NCBI GenBank assembly: GCA_027577595.1
Contig: JANBRJ010000070.1
Coordinates: forward strand, 26,895 to 90,894
Direction of reading: 5' to 3'
DNA length: 64,000 nt
Source of the DNA: Coemansia sp. RSA 487
Taxonomy: Eukaryota > Kickxellomycota > Kickxellomycetes > Kickxellales > Kickxellaceae
Below the pieces are notes generated by a model. It was not told the origin of the DNA. It made no database searches and was given only the letters and a program-made list of their open reading frames with translations. This document shows, in pieces, positions 47,545-58,341 of this stretch (position 1 is its first letter; each line of letters opens with the position of its first letter). The translations under genes and the position numbers were made by a program.

Positions 47545-48281
47545 TCTGGTTATATACACCCAACGAAAGTTGCTTATCCAAGGTCGCTTGACTACTATTC
47601 TCCGCAAGTAAGAGTTTGGAATAATAGCAAGAAATAGAAAAGAAATAATGCTAACAAAAAAGCAGAAAAGAAAAGAACAGTACAAAAAAATCAAGCGCAT
47701 ACCAGCAAAAAACAGAAGCGAAGAAACAGCAGATACGTGTTCCTGAGACAACCCACAGAATGGAGCAAACACCCAGAAACGCGATAGAACTTGCCAATTA
47801 AAACATGTTTGCTTTTAATTATCTTGCCTGTTGCGGATTTTAATGTTCCACAATATTTGCTGTTACTACCAAATGCATGTTTGCAAACCAAACCATCCGG
47901 GAAAAAAAGAGCCCTCCTGCTCTCAAGCTAGAAACTATAGCTATGTTGCAAGGTACACTTGGGAAAGAAGCCATTCAGATGCATGGATGCAGTCTGACAT
48001 CATCTCTTTGGATTCTTTCTTCCGTTCTTGCTCTTTTTTACCCATCATTGGATTGTTTCACAACCACACGCTCCATGATCGTGCCATAACTTTACTGAAT
48101 CAGCACTGAAGGACTTGATTCTTCTCTTCAAAAGGCGATGGGCAACGGTTGTTGCTACCACCACCGGCGCTATCCTCTTCTATTCTCCTAGCGTTTATAT
48201 TTGTATTTATGTATATAGCGTGAGCCGGCTTTCCTCCAAAGACCGCATTTTCGGGGACAATAAAGCATACACGTCTGAAAT
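47545..48281. promoter_or_regulatory. Divergent promoter region, UBP9 / CCL1
   Basis: A 737-base region with no recognised gene. A TATATAAC word lies close before the proposed UBP9 start (minus strand). The plus-strand segment before CCL1 carries a TATATAGCG word at about 48213-48221. Both are TATA-like only. Confidence 0.35.
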
Positions 48282-49298
48282 ATGACAGACAGCAAACCAC
48301 AGCTCTACGAGCAGGCCTCGCAGTACCAGCACTGGCGCTTCACACGCGCATCGTTGGAGAATCTCCGAGCTGCAAATAACAAACGCGGCATCGACCGCGT
48401 TCTTTGCGGCGTCAGGGAGGAGGCCCGGGTGGACGACGACCAGAGCACGTTAGAGACGCGCATAGCCGAGGCAACAAACAACCTTCTGACGCCCAACGAG
48501 GAGCTTCAGCTGGTCGACTACTACTTGCAAATGATCAAGGTGTATGCTCAGATATACCGCAAGAACGGGCTTCTTAAGGCGGAAGCCTTGGATGCAGTCA
48601 AGGCCACAGCCATCAACTTTATGAAGCGCTTCTACCTGCACAACGTTGTCTTTGACTATCCGCCCAAAAGCATCATGCTCACGTGCTTCTATCTGGCCAC
48701 AAAGGTGGAGAACGCGTTTATGAAGATTGATGATTTCGTCCGCCCACTCCAGGCTGCCGAGACAAAGCGCAGCTCCAAAGTGCAAACAAAGGGGGAAGAC
48801 ATCTTGGGACTCGAGTTTGTCGTCATCCAGAGCCTCCAGTTCGAGCTGGCCGCTCACCACCCATACCGCGCCTCCTACGGCCTTTATCTGGACATGCAGT
48901 CCTATATTTCTGATCCGGTGCTGCTCAAGGAGGCCTTTGACCGTACACACCATTATATTGATTTGTCGCTGTTCACGGATCTGGTATTCCTTTTCCAGCC
49001 GTCGCAGATTGCCATGGGCGCTTTCAAGCTTGCTGCGAGGGAAAAGGATTTGGATATTGATCCGTACCTAACCCAGCGCTTCGAGGCTCGCTCCCTTGAG
49101 CTGCTCTACACCGTGCTCGACGACATCCAGGACACTATTGGTGCGTTCAAAAACACATCGCAAAAGGAGGCACAGGTCATTGATCGCAAGCTTATTCTCT
49201 GCCGCAACCCAGAGAAAAATCCAAACAGCAAGCTGTTCAAGAAGAAAGTTGCGGATCAAGGCGATGTTCCCTATGTTTCGGACTCGGACTCTGATTAG
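48282..49298 (+). CDS. CCL1: Cyclin H (Ccl1/Mcs2), CAK and TFIIH subunit
   Basis: A 338-residue cyclin. The N-terminal segment Tyr-Glu-Gln-Ala-Ser-Gln-Tyr-x-x-Trp-Arg-Phe is the cyclin H signature. The first cyclin fold (about 75-170) includes Ala-x-Asn-Phe-Met-Lys-Arg-Phe-Tyr-Leu and Ile-Met-Leu-Thr-Cys-Phe-Tyr-Leu-Ala-Thr-Lys-Val-Glu-Asn, and the second (about 175-280) includes Leu-Gly-Leu-Glu-x-x-Val-Ile-Gln-Ser-Leu-x-Phe-Glu-Leu and His-His-Pro-Tyr-Arg. It is the partner of Cdk7/Kin28 in TFIIH, phosphorylating the RNA polymerase II tail and, in many fungi, activating CDKs. The C-terminus is charged with an Asp-Ser-Asp-Ser-Asp end typical of a CK2 site. No intron is seen. Confidence 0.95.
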   Translation: MTDSKPQLYEQASQYQHWRFTRASLENLRAANNKRGIDRVLCGVREEARVDDDQSTLETRIAEATNNLLTPNEELQLVDYYLQMIKVYAQIYRKNGLLKAEALDAVKATAINFMKRFYLHNVVFDYPPKSIMLTCFYLATKVENAFMKIDDFVRPLQAAETKRSSKVQTKGEDILGLEFVVIQSLQFELAAHHPYRASYGLYLDMQSYISDPVLLKEAFDRTHHYIDLSLFTDLVFLFQPSQIAMGAFKLAAREKDLDIDPYLTQRFEARSLELLYTVLDDIQDTIGAFKNTSQKEAQVIDRKLILCRNPEKNPNSKLFKKKVADQGDVPYVSDSDSD

Positions 49299-49655
49299 GA
49301 TTGTGTCTTGGGTTGGCAGTACATTGAATATGGCAAAATATTTCTTATTTCAAAAAGGATAACATTTGTGATACTATCTCGAGTATATTTATTGCTGATA
49401 GACAAAGGCAGCGGAGTAAGTATAAAGTAAAATAAAATAAACAAGGGAAAGGTATTTAAAAAAAAGAACAAGTTCGCAATACGAAATAAGCAAAAGGAAG
49501 CACGCGCGGCAAAGAGCACGGTGCATGGAACGAAACCAATTTTGAGACAAGGAGCAAACGCTCTTCAGTAAGCAGCATGATGAAACAGCAACCTCTAATG
49601 TAATTATCGGAAAGGGAGAGAGGAGTCAAGAAGAAAGAGCGCAGTATGTGTGCTT
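49299..49655. other. Convergent spacer CCL1 / HAP3
   Basis: A 357-base AT-rich spacer between two stop codons. It presumably holds both 3-prime UTRs. No gene is seen. Confidence 0.4.
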
Positions 49656-50186
49656 CTAACCATAGTATGTGTTCTGCTGGCCCTGCTGGCCCATATAGGC
49701 TTGCAAGCCAGACGCGTCCGGTTGCAAGTTCACCTGCTGATCCACAGCTCCGCCGCCCATGTTTGCTGCAGCGACAACCGCAGCTGGCATAGGCGATGTT
49801 GAGCCCTCGGCCATCGCTCCCTCCTCCTTGGTCGGCGCATCCTTCTCGACCTTTACGGACTCACGGTATTTTGCAAGATATAGCTTTAGCGCCTCTGTGT
49901 AGTTCTCGAACCCAAGTGACTGCATGGCCCAAAGAACATCTTCGCCGTTGATAGTTTTTCGCTTTTCCTGCTGGCACCGGTCGCTGGCTTCGCTGGTTAT
50001 AAACGATATAAACTCCGAAACACACTCTTGCACGGTTTCCTTGGCTTCTTTTGCAATTTTTGCGTTGTCAGGAAGCGCCCGCTTCATTATCCGCGCCACG
50101 TTGGCAATAGGAAGAAACCGGTCCTGCTCCTTGACGTCGTCGTAATCGTCACCCCCTCCAAGCATTTGATGTTCGCTTGTTGACAT
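49656..50186 (-). CDS. HAP3: CCAAT-binding factor subunit B (NF-YB/Hap3)
   Basis: A 176-residue protein. The histone-fold domain is at about residues 21-115 and is nearly canonical: [15 protein letters not shown], then [12 protein letters not shown], [13 protein letters not shown], and a C-terminal helix with Tyr-Leu-Ala-Lys-Tyr-Arg. The tail is Gly/Gln/Ala-rich. With Hap2 and Hap5 it binds CCAAT boxes; in fungi it controls respiration and iron or redox genes. The conserved Cys in the second helix, used for redox regulation in Aspergillus HapC, is present. An 82-codon upstream frame ends 26 bases before the ATG. Confidence 0.97.
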   Translation of the reverse strand: MSTSEHQMLGGGDDYDDVKEQDRFLPIANVARIMKRALPDNAKIAKEAKETVQECVSEFISFITSEASDRCQQEKRKTINGEDVLWAMQSLGFENYTEALKLYLAKYRESVKVEKDAPTKEEGAMAEGSTSPMPAAVVAAANMGGGAVDQQVNLQPDASGLQAYMGQQGQQNTYYG

Positions 50187-50212
50187 TTTCTCTAGTTAGG
50201 AAAGCACGCTGC

Positions 50213-50461
50213 TTATTGGTTACCAGATAAATAGTAAAAGTGCGCGTGTGTCGTGTAATTCAAAAACAAGCTGACAGAAGAAAAATAAGAAGGAAACAAT
50301 TGCCTTGGTGAAGAGAAAAAGAAAGTAATGTTCAATTCAACATGTTTTTGTGAAGAAAATGAAAAGGTAAATTTGAGATAAAAAGAAAGGAAGAAAACGC
50401 GCTTTTTCACAGGCTCAAAGAAAGGGTTGTACATTCCCATCATAGCTTTTTGCTCAGCCAT
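50213..50461 (-). CDS. Upstream ORF before HAP3, doubtful
   Basis: An 82-codon ATG frame on the same strand as HAP3, ending 26 bases before its start codon. The first 21 residues (Met-Ala-Glu-Gln-Lys-Ala-Met-Met-Gly-Met-Tyr-Asn-Pro-Phe-Phe) look coding-like. The remainder is Phe/Ser/Leu-rich and derives from the pyrimidine-rich leader. It may act as a translational uORF or be chance. No family is recognised. Confidence 0.25.
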   Translation of the reverse strand: MAEQKAMMGMYNPFFEPVKKRVFFLSFYLKFTFSFSSQKHVELNITFFFSSPRQLFPSYFSSVSLFLNYTTHAHFYYLSGNQ

Positions 50462-52985
50462 TTTTAATGCGTCGAGGCGGAAATCAACGCTTGTGATCAC
50501 AGCTTATCTTCTAAACACAGACCAGAGAGCTGGACACACGCGCATTGATGTGGTGTTTGCGCCTTTTTCCTGCGCCGTCTCCTGAATGCCTCGTTCCCCC
50601 TGTATCCAAAAATAGTTATGACGTGTATATTGCTATTAAAAAATGCTTTTGATGATAAGAAAATGACAACAGTGCTTTCAACACCAAAAGCGCGTTCTTT
50701 TTCGAATCCACAAAAATTCTAAAGATAAAAATCGAAAAAGGTCACTTCACTGGTTAGAAAAGAAATGGTCTGGACCAGAAATCTGCTATTGTGCATCTGA
50801 CAGCACATTCATAGTCGCCATCGCTCCAGCGGATCCAATTAGGTCCACCTTACCTCTGCTTCAGATTCCGCAGAAACGTCAAAATTTCAGGGCTTGCTGT
50901 GTTTTGCTTTCCTAAAGCTCGGGCCAGCTTGCCATTGCGTGTGGCTCGCGAGCTGCAGCTGCAGCTCGAGTCTCTGGCAGAAATGCAATGTGTCAAATGA
51001 ACACATAGCACATAATGGGGACCATCCCTTGATTGCTGCCAATATTGGATGTTTGCCTTTTTAGTTCTCAGTTTACCAACAACAGCCAGGACACATCATT
51101 CCCGTCACAATACCCCCCCCGTTTCTTTTATATTCTACCATTATTTTACATGGCTTTGTTTTCCGAAAATGAAAACAAAAATTCGTAAGCAAAAAAGGAG
51201 GAATCTTTTCCTTTTTGTTTCCAACCAAGAATTCTATACTTGTTTACCCAAACCCGAACTCAACAACGTCAAAGGAAGAAATAAGGAGACTGCGCTTTTT
51301 GCCACATCATGCAGCTTGTGGATCATCACAACATTGATCGAAAACATATTGATATGTTTTACTCAACAGCTTTTTGGGTTTTGGGTTTCGGCTTTACAGC
51401 TCCGACACTGCTGATTTTAATTTATTTATTTATTTAAAAGAAACCAAAATACATGGATTTTGGGGTGTCCGTCGTATGCGCAATGTGCATATTGAGCCAG
51501 CGGCTGTATGTGCAAAAATATATTTGTTTTGTGTTATTGATTTCAACAGCGACTCTTGCCAAGCGCTGTCCAGATTCATTTCGCCAAACCATCAAAAAAA
51601 ACACTTATGTGTCATTTGTGGGCTTTCTGTTTTAGACAGCATCGGCTTTGAGGCCAAACAGCGATTTGCATGAAAGACATGCATGTATTTTGTATGTACA
51701 CTCATTTTTCTCAAACACAAGAAAATCCACCATTCTCCGTGTAAACAAGAGCAACCCAAATATTAGAAAAGCATTTCTTCTCGGCTAATTCACCCTGTCA
51801 CATGAGCTTTGCAAATTTGTGCTCGATTGTGCATTATCACGCGCGTCAATTTCTTCCCAGTTGCTCGTTAATGCTTCCGTGTTTAAATGCAAGCATGGAG
51901 CCAATAACATTGTCAACAAATATTGTTTTGTGGTGCATCACTCTGCCCTGCGTGTTTAAATTGCTGCTGCACCATAAGAAATCACAAGGTAATGGTTGTC
52001 TTGGTTTGCTTATTCGTATGCTGTATGTCATTTCACATTACTCGTGTGTTCATTCTTTCAAGAAAGACATGTTCTTTGATAATACACAATTTCAGACACA
52101 TTCAGCCACTGCTTCCAACCAATTCTGGCAAACAGACATGGCCGATTCAGTTCTTGCCTTCTTGCTTGTGCACCCATGCTTCTACATCGTCGACTAGACA
52201 TGTTCGCAATTGGATTGCAAAATAATAGTATGTGAAGATTGGAAACAAAAGACAACTCGATGCTGTAAAAAAAAAGTGGCGGATTGTGTGGGATTTCCTT
52301 TTTCCCAATTGTGTATTTAAATCGATATAAACATAAAGAAAAAAGGCACCTTGGCCACACGTCGTTGCTCCCTTTTCCCCTTTTTTACACTTCTAATTGA
52401 CCAGCAACGCTCTATATAATGGTTATGCAAGCTCAACAATTGAATTACAATAATTCCATCAAACAATGGAATGTACTAAAATCGTACAAAGTATATGCAA
52501 AGATACAATTTACAATTTACAATTTTTAGTTTTGAATCCGATTTTGTTACAATATAGCCGCGTTCTCGAAAACAAAGGGCAATCATGCAAATATAAACAT
52601 TTCTAATTGAACTAAATAATGGCCCCAGGATGGGTAAAAGCAAAATGCATACGGAAAAGGATTATTTGACGCGCTTGAACAAAAAGAAAAGAAAATAACA
52701 CGAATAGAAAAATGGAATGTCCGCAAAACGCAAGGAAAAATACTGAACGCAAATGTCACAAACTACGACGATGTCCACTTTTGATGAACAGAATCTGCTG
52801 GGCGTAGAAAAACAAACCGCAAGGAAAGGCAAATAGAAAGAAATGGCGGGTAGAGAACGAGGATGTGAGGAAGAGAATAGGTTTCTGTACAAACAAAGAG
52901 CATAAGCGATGTTACGCTTACATATACGGTCAAGACATACTCTTGTCCTGCACATCACAATTGGGATTGCAAAGCTAAAGGCAAG
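50462..52985. other. Gene-free stretch, 2.5 kb
   Basis: No intact gene is recognised. It includes a perfect 20-bp palindrome at 50949-50968. Tandem TTTACAA words lie at about 52505-52525, and A/T runs are frequent. Open frames are short, mostly start at non-ATG codons, and have no family features. The right end probably holds the 3-prime UTR of the 793-residue gene. Confidence 0.45.
50949..50968. repeat. Perfect 20-bp palindrome
   Basis: The sequence CGAGCTGCAGCTGCAGCTCG equals its own reverse complement. It contains two CTGCAG and overlapping CAGCTG (E-box) words. It lies about 760 bases upstream of HAP3 in non-coding sequence. Confidence 0.85.
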
Positions 52986-54302
52986 TTACGCGTACGCAGG
53001 GGGTGATCCATGCATCTCGTCGTCGTCCGACAAGCTCTCCATCTCAATGTCTTCTTCGGGGCCATGGGAGTCCCGCTCGGCACGATCGACAGCGATATAG
53101 GCAGGATCAATCAAGAATGCTGGAATATCTGACGGAGGCACCGACCTATCGCTTAGTTTTGTATTGCTGGGTCGCGGTGTACGTTTTGGTCTCAATGTAT
53201 CCAGATGTTTGAACAGTCTTGTGAATGTATCCCGCCGCCAAGGCAGAATTCCAACCTTAACTTCGCCGTCATCGTCCGTATGCTCCGGGCTCATTGCTAC
53301 TGGAACAAAGCACGTTTGCATATCAAAGTCTGGCGGCAAAAAGGGGTATCGCGACTGATCAAACACCTTGCGCCGCCCAGCCGCCTTTTTGATCCTTCGG
53401 GCCCGTCGTCTATCGCGCTGCTGCTTAAGCATCGCCTTGTCCTCTGTTGTACGATGTTTTGCCTTTAGAGAGCTAAAGTACACCCCGAGTCCATGCTCTA
53501 TGCGCTCGTACGTTCCTCCGTGGGCTGAGTGAAAAACTTCAATTATATGCTGCGTTGTCTGCGCATTTCGCGGAGCTTTGAACGACTGCTGGTAATCCCA
53601 TCGCGGATTGGTGGGCACCGTAAAGTAGTTGTCGACAAAGGAGCGTATGTTCGCCTGGAATCTGTTCTTCTCGACCTTATTCTGTGCCAGAACCGTGCCA
53701 GGACCGCTGCCAGCATCTGTGCTGTACGACCTGCCGCTAGCTCCTCCTGTCGCGTGGTGCTGAGCGTCATTGTGGCGGTGGCTCCGTAATCCTGATGCGT
53801 CCACGCTTGATCCTCTAGGCGATTCCACCATGCCCCCAGATGTGGGCGTACTAGCATCTCTATTGAGCGGCGGCGGTACACGTGAGACGCTAGAAAACCC
53901 TGGTAGTGTAGCCGATTGAGGCGAGGGAGATGGCTTAGACGCTGTTGGCGTGGCGTCCACAATCATTCCGGACACAAGCGATGATGCGGGTGAGTACGGC
54001 GAGGCTCCTGTTCCCGTCGCCAAATTTGATGCCGTTCTTGGCGTAGTTGGTTTCTGCAACATGGCGAATCCCCTGACTGAAGATGACGGCTGCACACCGA
54101 TGCTGCTGTTATCTTCAGCGCTGCCGTAACCATGCCCAACAACCGCTGCTGTTGCTGACGATGGTGCTGTTGTGCATATTATTGGAGGCAGAGAGACTGA
54201 TTGCTCCATATGCTGGTGGTGCATTCTGTGTGGCGAAGCAGATGCTGGTCGCGCATTGTATTGCATATGTCCTTGGTGTGAAAGACGGGACACAGTTTTC
54301 TT

Positions 54303-54333
<31 letters not shown>

Positions 54334-55367
54334 AATTGCGACTGTGGATGATACCGTGTGGGAGAAAAGAGCGATGATGCGCTCGACGGTGCTGACATTG
54401 GTGTTGCTGATGGTGGTGGGAGCACAAGCCCAGGTTGCTGCTGCTGCTGCTGCTGAGTAAAAGTGTGGGGATGGTGCTGCTGGTACTGGCGTCCGTGGAT
54501 GTTGGAGGAAACTGGCTGAGGAGACCGTATCCGAGGAACTGTTGTGTGGCTATGTCCCGAAGTCGGTTGTAGCGTTCGAGACAAAGACGCTGGCGGTGGC
54601 AATGTGATCGATGAAGATATTGACTGGTGGGATTCCGTGGTTGATACTTGTGGTGGCGGATGAGGCGGCGGCGGCGTTGAGTAATAGTTAGAGGCTGGGT
54701 TGCGCATTCCCGATGGATAGTAGTCGTGAGCATACCCCTCGGAACCAGCCACTGCCAAGCGGTATGCACCAGCACCAGTACCGTGTCCGCCATCATCGGC
54801 AGGACCAGCGATGCTCGGATGTCTGCTTTGTGGATTTGGCGATATTGAAGTCACTGCCGATGAGGATGAAGCTGCAGGCGACTTTCCACGCAGTAGCGTA
54901 CCATGGGCAGATGTCGACACTGCTGTTGCCGAATATCGGTCCGTGTTTTGGCTCTGCGGAGGCAAAATGCTAGGAAGAGGCGGCGAATTCCTGGACGAAT
55001 GTTTTGAAATCGGTACCGACAGCCGGTGGTCTCTACCAAGTGACTGGTGCTGCTGGCTGTGGCCATGGGCAAATTGCGGTTGGCGTAAGGCAGCCAGAAC
55101 GGTGTCAACCGTTGCCTGTAGTCGTGCTACGTCGTCTGCAAGTCGCTCCTGTGAAGCCAATAGACGCTCAAGCAAGCCACAAAAACCAAGATCAGACCGC
55201 GACTCTGCTGGCATAGCAGCCGGCATTGTCGTTTCCTGCTCTGCTATTTGCGGAAGATTTGGTGCTGATAATGAATACGCCTTTGATGATATACTCGGCT
55301 CAGGCGATGTCGATTTTGACTGACGATCATCAGTTCGCTGTCGTTTAGTGCCGTCAGTGCTGGACAT
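52986..55367 (-). CDS. Uncharacterised 793-residue protein with disordered N-terminus and basic conserved-looking C-terminus
   Basis: I do not recognise the family. Residues 1-30 are polar and charged; about 65-95 form a short coiled-coil-like helix (Leu-Leu-Glu-Arg-Leu-Leu-Ala-Ser-Gln-Glu-Arg-Leu). Residues 100-560 are Ser/Pro/Gln/His-rich disorder with poly-Gln runs. The C-terminal 230 residues are compositionally balanced and look folded: Ala-Asn-Ile-Arg-Ser-Phe-Val-Asp-Asn-Tyr-Phe, then His-Ser-Ala-His-Gly-Gly-Thr-Tyr-Glu-Arg-Ile and a strongly basic helix (Arg-Arg-Arg-Ala-Arg-Arg). Next is Tyr-Pro-Phe-Leu-Pro-Pro-Asp-Phe and an acidic end. A nuclear or nucleic-acid-binding role is plausible from the basic helix and Gln-rich regions, but no function is claimed. 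A long, unbroken ATG frame with normal codon texture makes it a real gene. Confidence 0.8.
54301..54456 (-). repeat. Two CAG tracts encoding poly-Gln
   Basis: Two runs of glutamine codons (near 54303-54336 and 54433-54456) inside the disordered part of the 793-residue protein, separated by Ser/Pro-rich sequence. Confidence 0.8.
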
Positions 55368-58325
55368 GTGTGGAAACTGTGTATGACAGTACAGGGGATA
55401 AACGAATATGGATAAGAATAACTCCGATGATGCAAGGACCAGACAAAAAAGATGATGTGGACGGAAAGGAGAGGTGGATTAGCTAGGATGGCGCGTGCTT
55501 TCTTGTATAAATGAATTAAAAGGGAAGAAACCGAAGCGGTATGCAGCGCTAGCAATGCTACAGCCAAGATGTATTGTGCCAAAGCTAGCGCTTATATAAG
55601 TAAGAAAGCCCCGCCCTGAAGACCTCTCTGCTCGTGTGTTTATATGTTTACGGACTATTTTTGGACCACTATGCAGATTCGAGAGTCCTCGTTTGTCTTT
55701 GTGATTCCCCTGTTGTTATTTACCGTTGGAGCAAGTAAATGTCTCCTTTTCAACCAGAGTGTGTGTTTGGCAAGCGACAGCTTCCTTTGACTGCGAATTG
55801 GTGCTTTTGCTTATCCCAACGAAAGAGAAAAAACAACACAAGAGTGGTTGTGGTAGTGAAAAGGAACAGAGGGTGCAGGATGAGTCTGTCTTTGTAGAAA
55901 AGAGATTGTGTGGCGGGAAAACCGGAAATGAGGCGGGGGAAGGGTGAAAACAACAAAAATAGTGGCGATAGAGAATATGAGAGTAAAGGTAGAAAAAAAG
56001 GAGGATGTTGCTGACTAGAACAATAATCGAAAAATATAAGGCAATTATTAGCCTGTAATGTCCGTATTCTATGTCTATAGCGTCACTGAATATGCGGCTT
56101 TGCGACCTGACACCTACACAGTGAGATTCATAAAAAGATAGTGCAGTGTATAATGATAATCAGATGATTGAAAGGAGTACTATTTGACAAGGGCCAGGTC
56201 AAAAAGATGCCAGCATCAGCTCCCCGACACATTTATATGTTCGAATATATATGCGAATACAGATGCCCTTGCAGTTTCAATGTACGTACATTGCACCAAG
56301 GTGGAAACAGCTATGATTAATGGTCAACCAATGCAAAGGGAATCGTAAAGAAATAATGTCAAGGACCCAAGAAATAGAGCTGATGCAATAGAATATAATG
56401 GATATTGGAGAATAGCCACTGGGAGGTACGGACATGCAGGCTCTTTTTGGCGAGCAGAGTGGATAGAGAAGGAAAAATAAAGATGAACGAGTTAAAAAAA
56501 AGGTTTTGATATTTTTCGAAAAAGAAATGAAGAAAAGAAGTCTGTCTTCTCCAGTAGCGATGATGAGTATCGATAGCTGAGTAAGGTGGTCAAAGAACAC
56601 TTTGCTTGTGCACAAGCATCAAGTGGGTTGTTAAAACATAAGAGGAGACGGAGACGAAAAGGACTGGATGGATGGGTGTTTTTTGGTGGGTTTGATGATT
56701 TGGTAGCATCAGCATTGGAATTAGCAGCAGTGGTTTTTTTTTGGGTCCAAGAAGCGCATAATTGCAAGTGGCAAAAGTGGGAAGGGGCAGTGCCAGACGC
56801 GGATTGGCACATCACTGGTGCGAAGGTGTGGTTGGAGGGGGGGTAGTTTTGAGGGGGGTATGTGCAAAGGAGGGACGAATGACCTTTGACCTCAAGCAAC
56901 CTGCACTGCGAACACATGTCTGCCATCGCTGTTGGCTGGGCTCATTGTAATTGAAGCTAGCCGTTTACTTTTTTCTGGCGACTAATTGCTGCAGCGGTTG
57001 CAAGCAATAAAGCTGCCAGCAGATTGAGAACATGGATGGGGCCGCCAGAGGACCTCTCTAGAACACACACGAAGAAATAGAAGAAGCGAAGGACCAACCG
57101 AGATATTATGCTTACCTGTTCTTTGTTTGTTGGTCGTTTGGTGGCAAGGTCCAGTGGACGTGACGTATTCGTAAATAGCAAAAGAAGAGTAGTCAAAAAC
57201 AAGGTGGAATGTCTACGACCGAAACTATGTGCACTGTTGTAGTTGCTGATAATACAGCGTGTAGTATTGCTACGAGAAAAAGATGCACCTTTTAAATAAT
57301 ATCGCAATGGCCACCAACTTTTTATATATACAACACAGTGTTGATAAAAAAGGGTTTTGTCGATTTGCTTTATGTGCGCGGCGGCTATAATAAAATGTGA
57401 GCAAAAAGAAAATCAAGAGAAAAGATTTGTGAGCAGAAATAAAATAAAAGAAAGCTGGTTGAAGAACAAGAGGAGACTCCCAAATAATAATGCTAAATGG
57501 AGAGCCTTTGGCGATTCAATGTATGCGGGCGCACCTGAGCCAGGCAAAACAATGTAGGCAGTTAATGGCTGGTGAGAAAGCGCGACGACAACAACAACAA
57601 CGGAAGCGGCAGCACGCGGAGGAAGAGGGAAAAAAGGCAAACGCGACCACAAGACAAACAAACCACGGGTTTCGTCTGGGATTACAACTGGGTGCTTATG
57701 CGATTGGTTTTGCTGCTTGTGTTAATTTTGTGCTATCAGATAAAGGCACAAAATTATTGGCTTCAGGGGGGAAGTGGAGTAGAGTACCTGTGCTCTGTTA
57801 CAATAGAAAGACAGATCGTTTGTCAGCGAATCGTAAAAGTGACAGAAGGAAAGTAGTCATTGAGAGAGACAAGGGGGAAAGTAGGGAGCTGAGAAGAGAC
57901 AGAAACACTAGCAATTGGAAGCAGGCTGAAAGGCGGATTGGTGGTGGCATATAAGTAAAGGAAAGAGTTCGGCTGGGCGGGGAAACCGACATGTGCACTT
58001 TCTTGGCTTTGTTGATCGGCTGGATTCTACGATTTGCCTCTGTCTGGTGCTATTGCATATGTTATGTTTGATGTTTGAATTGCCTGGTCAAGACATGAAT
58101 TTTTTGTTGGGTCCTTGGATGGAGGGATCGGTGGCATATTTTCCATGTATACCGAATGTTTCACTGCAAGTTTCCCCGAAATAAGAAGCAGCAGCAGCAG
58201 CACTGTAGATGCGATGGGGGAAGAATGCAGCACAGCTTGCAGGTCCCACAGCCAGACTGGCTGTTTTAAATTCTGCAGCTGCAATTACGAGAGTGCACAG
58301 ATCTAGCAGCAAGAGCAAGCAAGAG

Positions 58326-58341
58326 GTTGATTGATTGATTG
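58326..58341. repeat. Short TTGA tandem repeat
   Basis: About four copies of TTGA in a row in non-coding sequence. A minor microsatellite. Confidence 0.7.

Noticed and set aside
56957-57307. Possible spliced minus-strand membrane protein (GTAAGC donor, TAG acceptor, hydrophobic tail)
   Set aside because: The signals are reasonable, but the spliced frame has no ATG and upstream stops. No known family fits.
57490-57954. 154-codon plus-strand frame in the large gap
   Set aside because: It is Arg/Lys/Gln-rich from purine-rich low-complexity sequence, with no motif; probably the mirror of a pyrimidine-rich leader.
58088-58318. Protein-like minus-strand frame with an Ala-rich segment
   Set aside because: It has no ATG start, and no supported splice junction supplies one.
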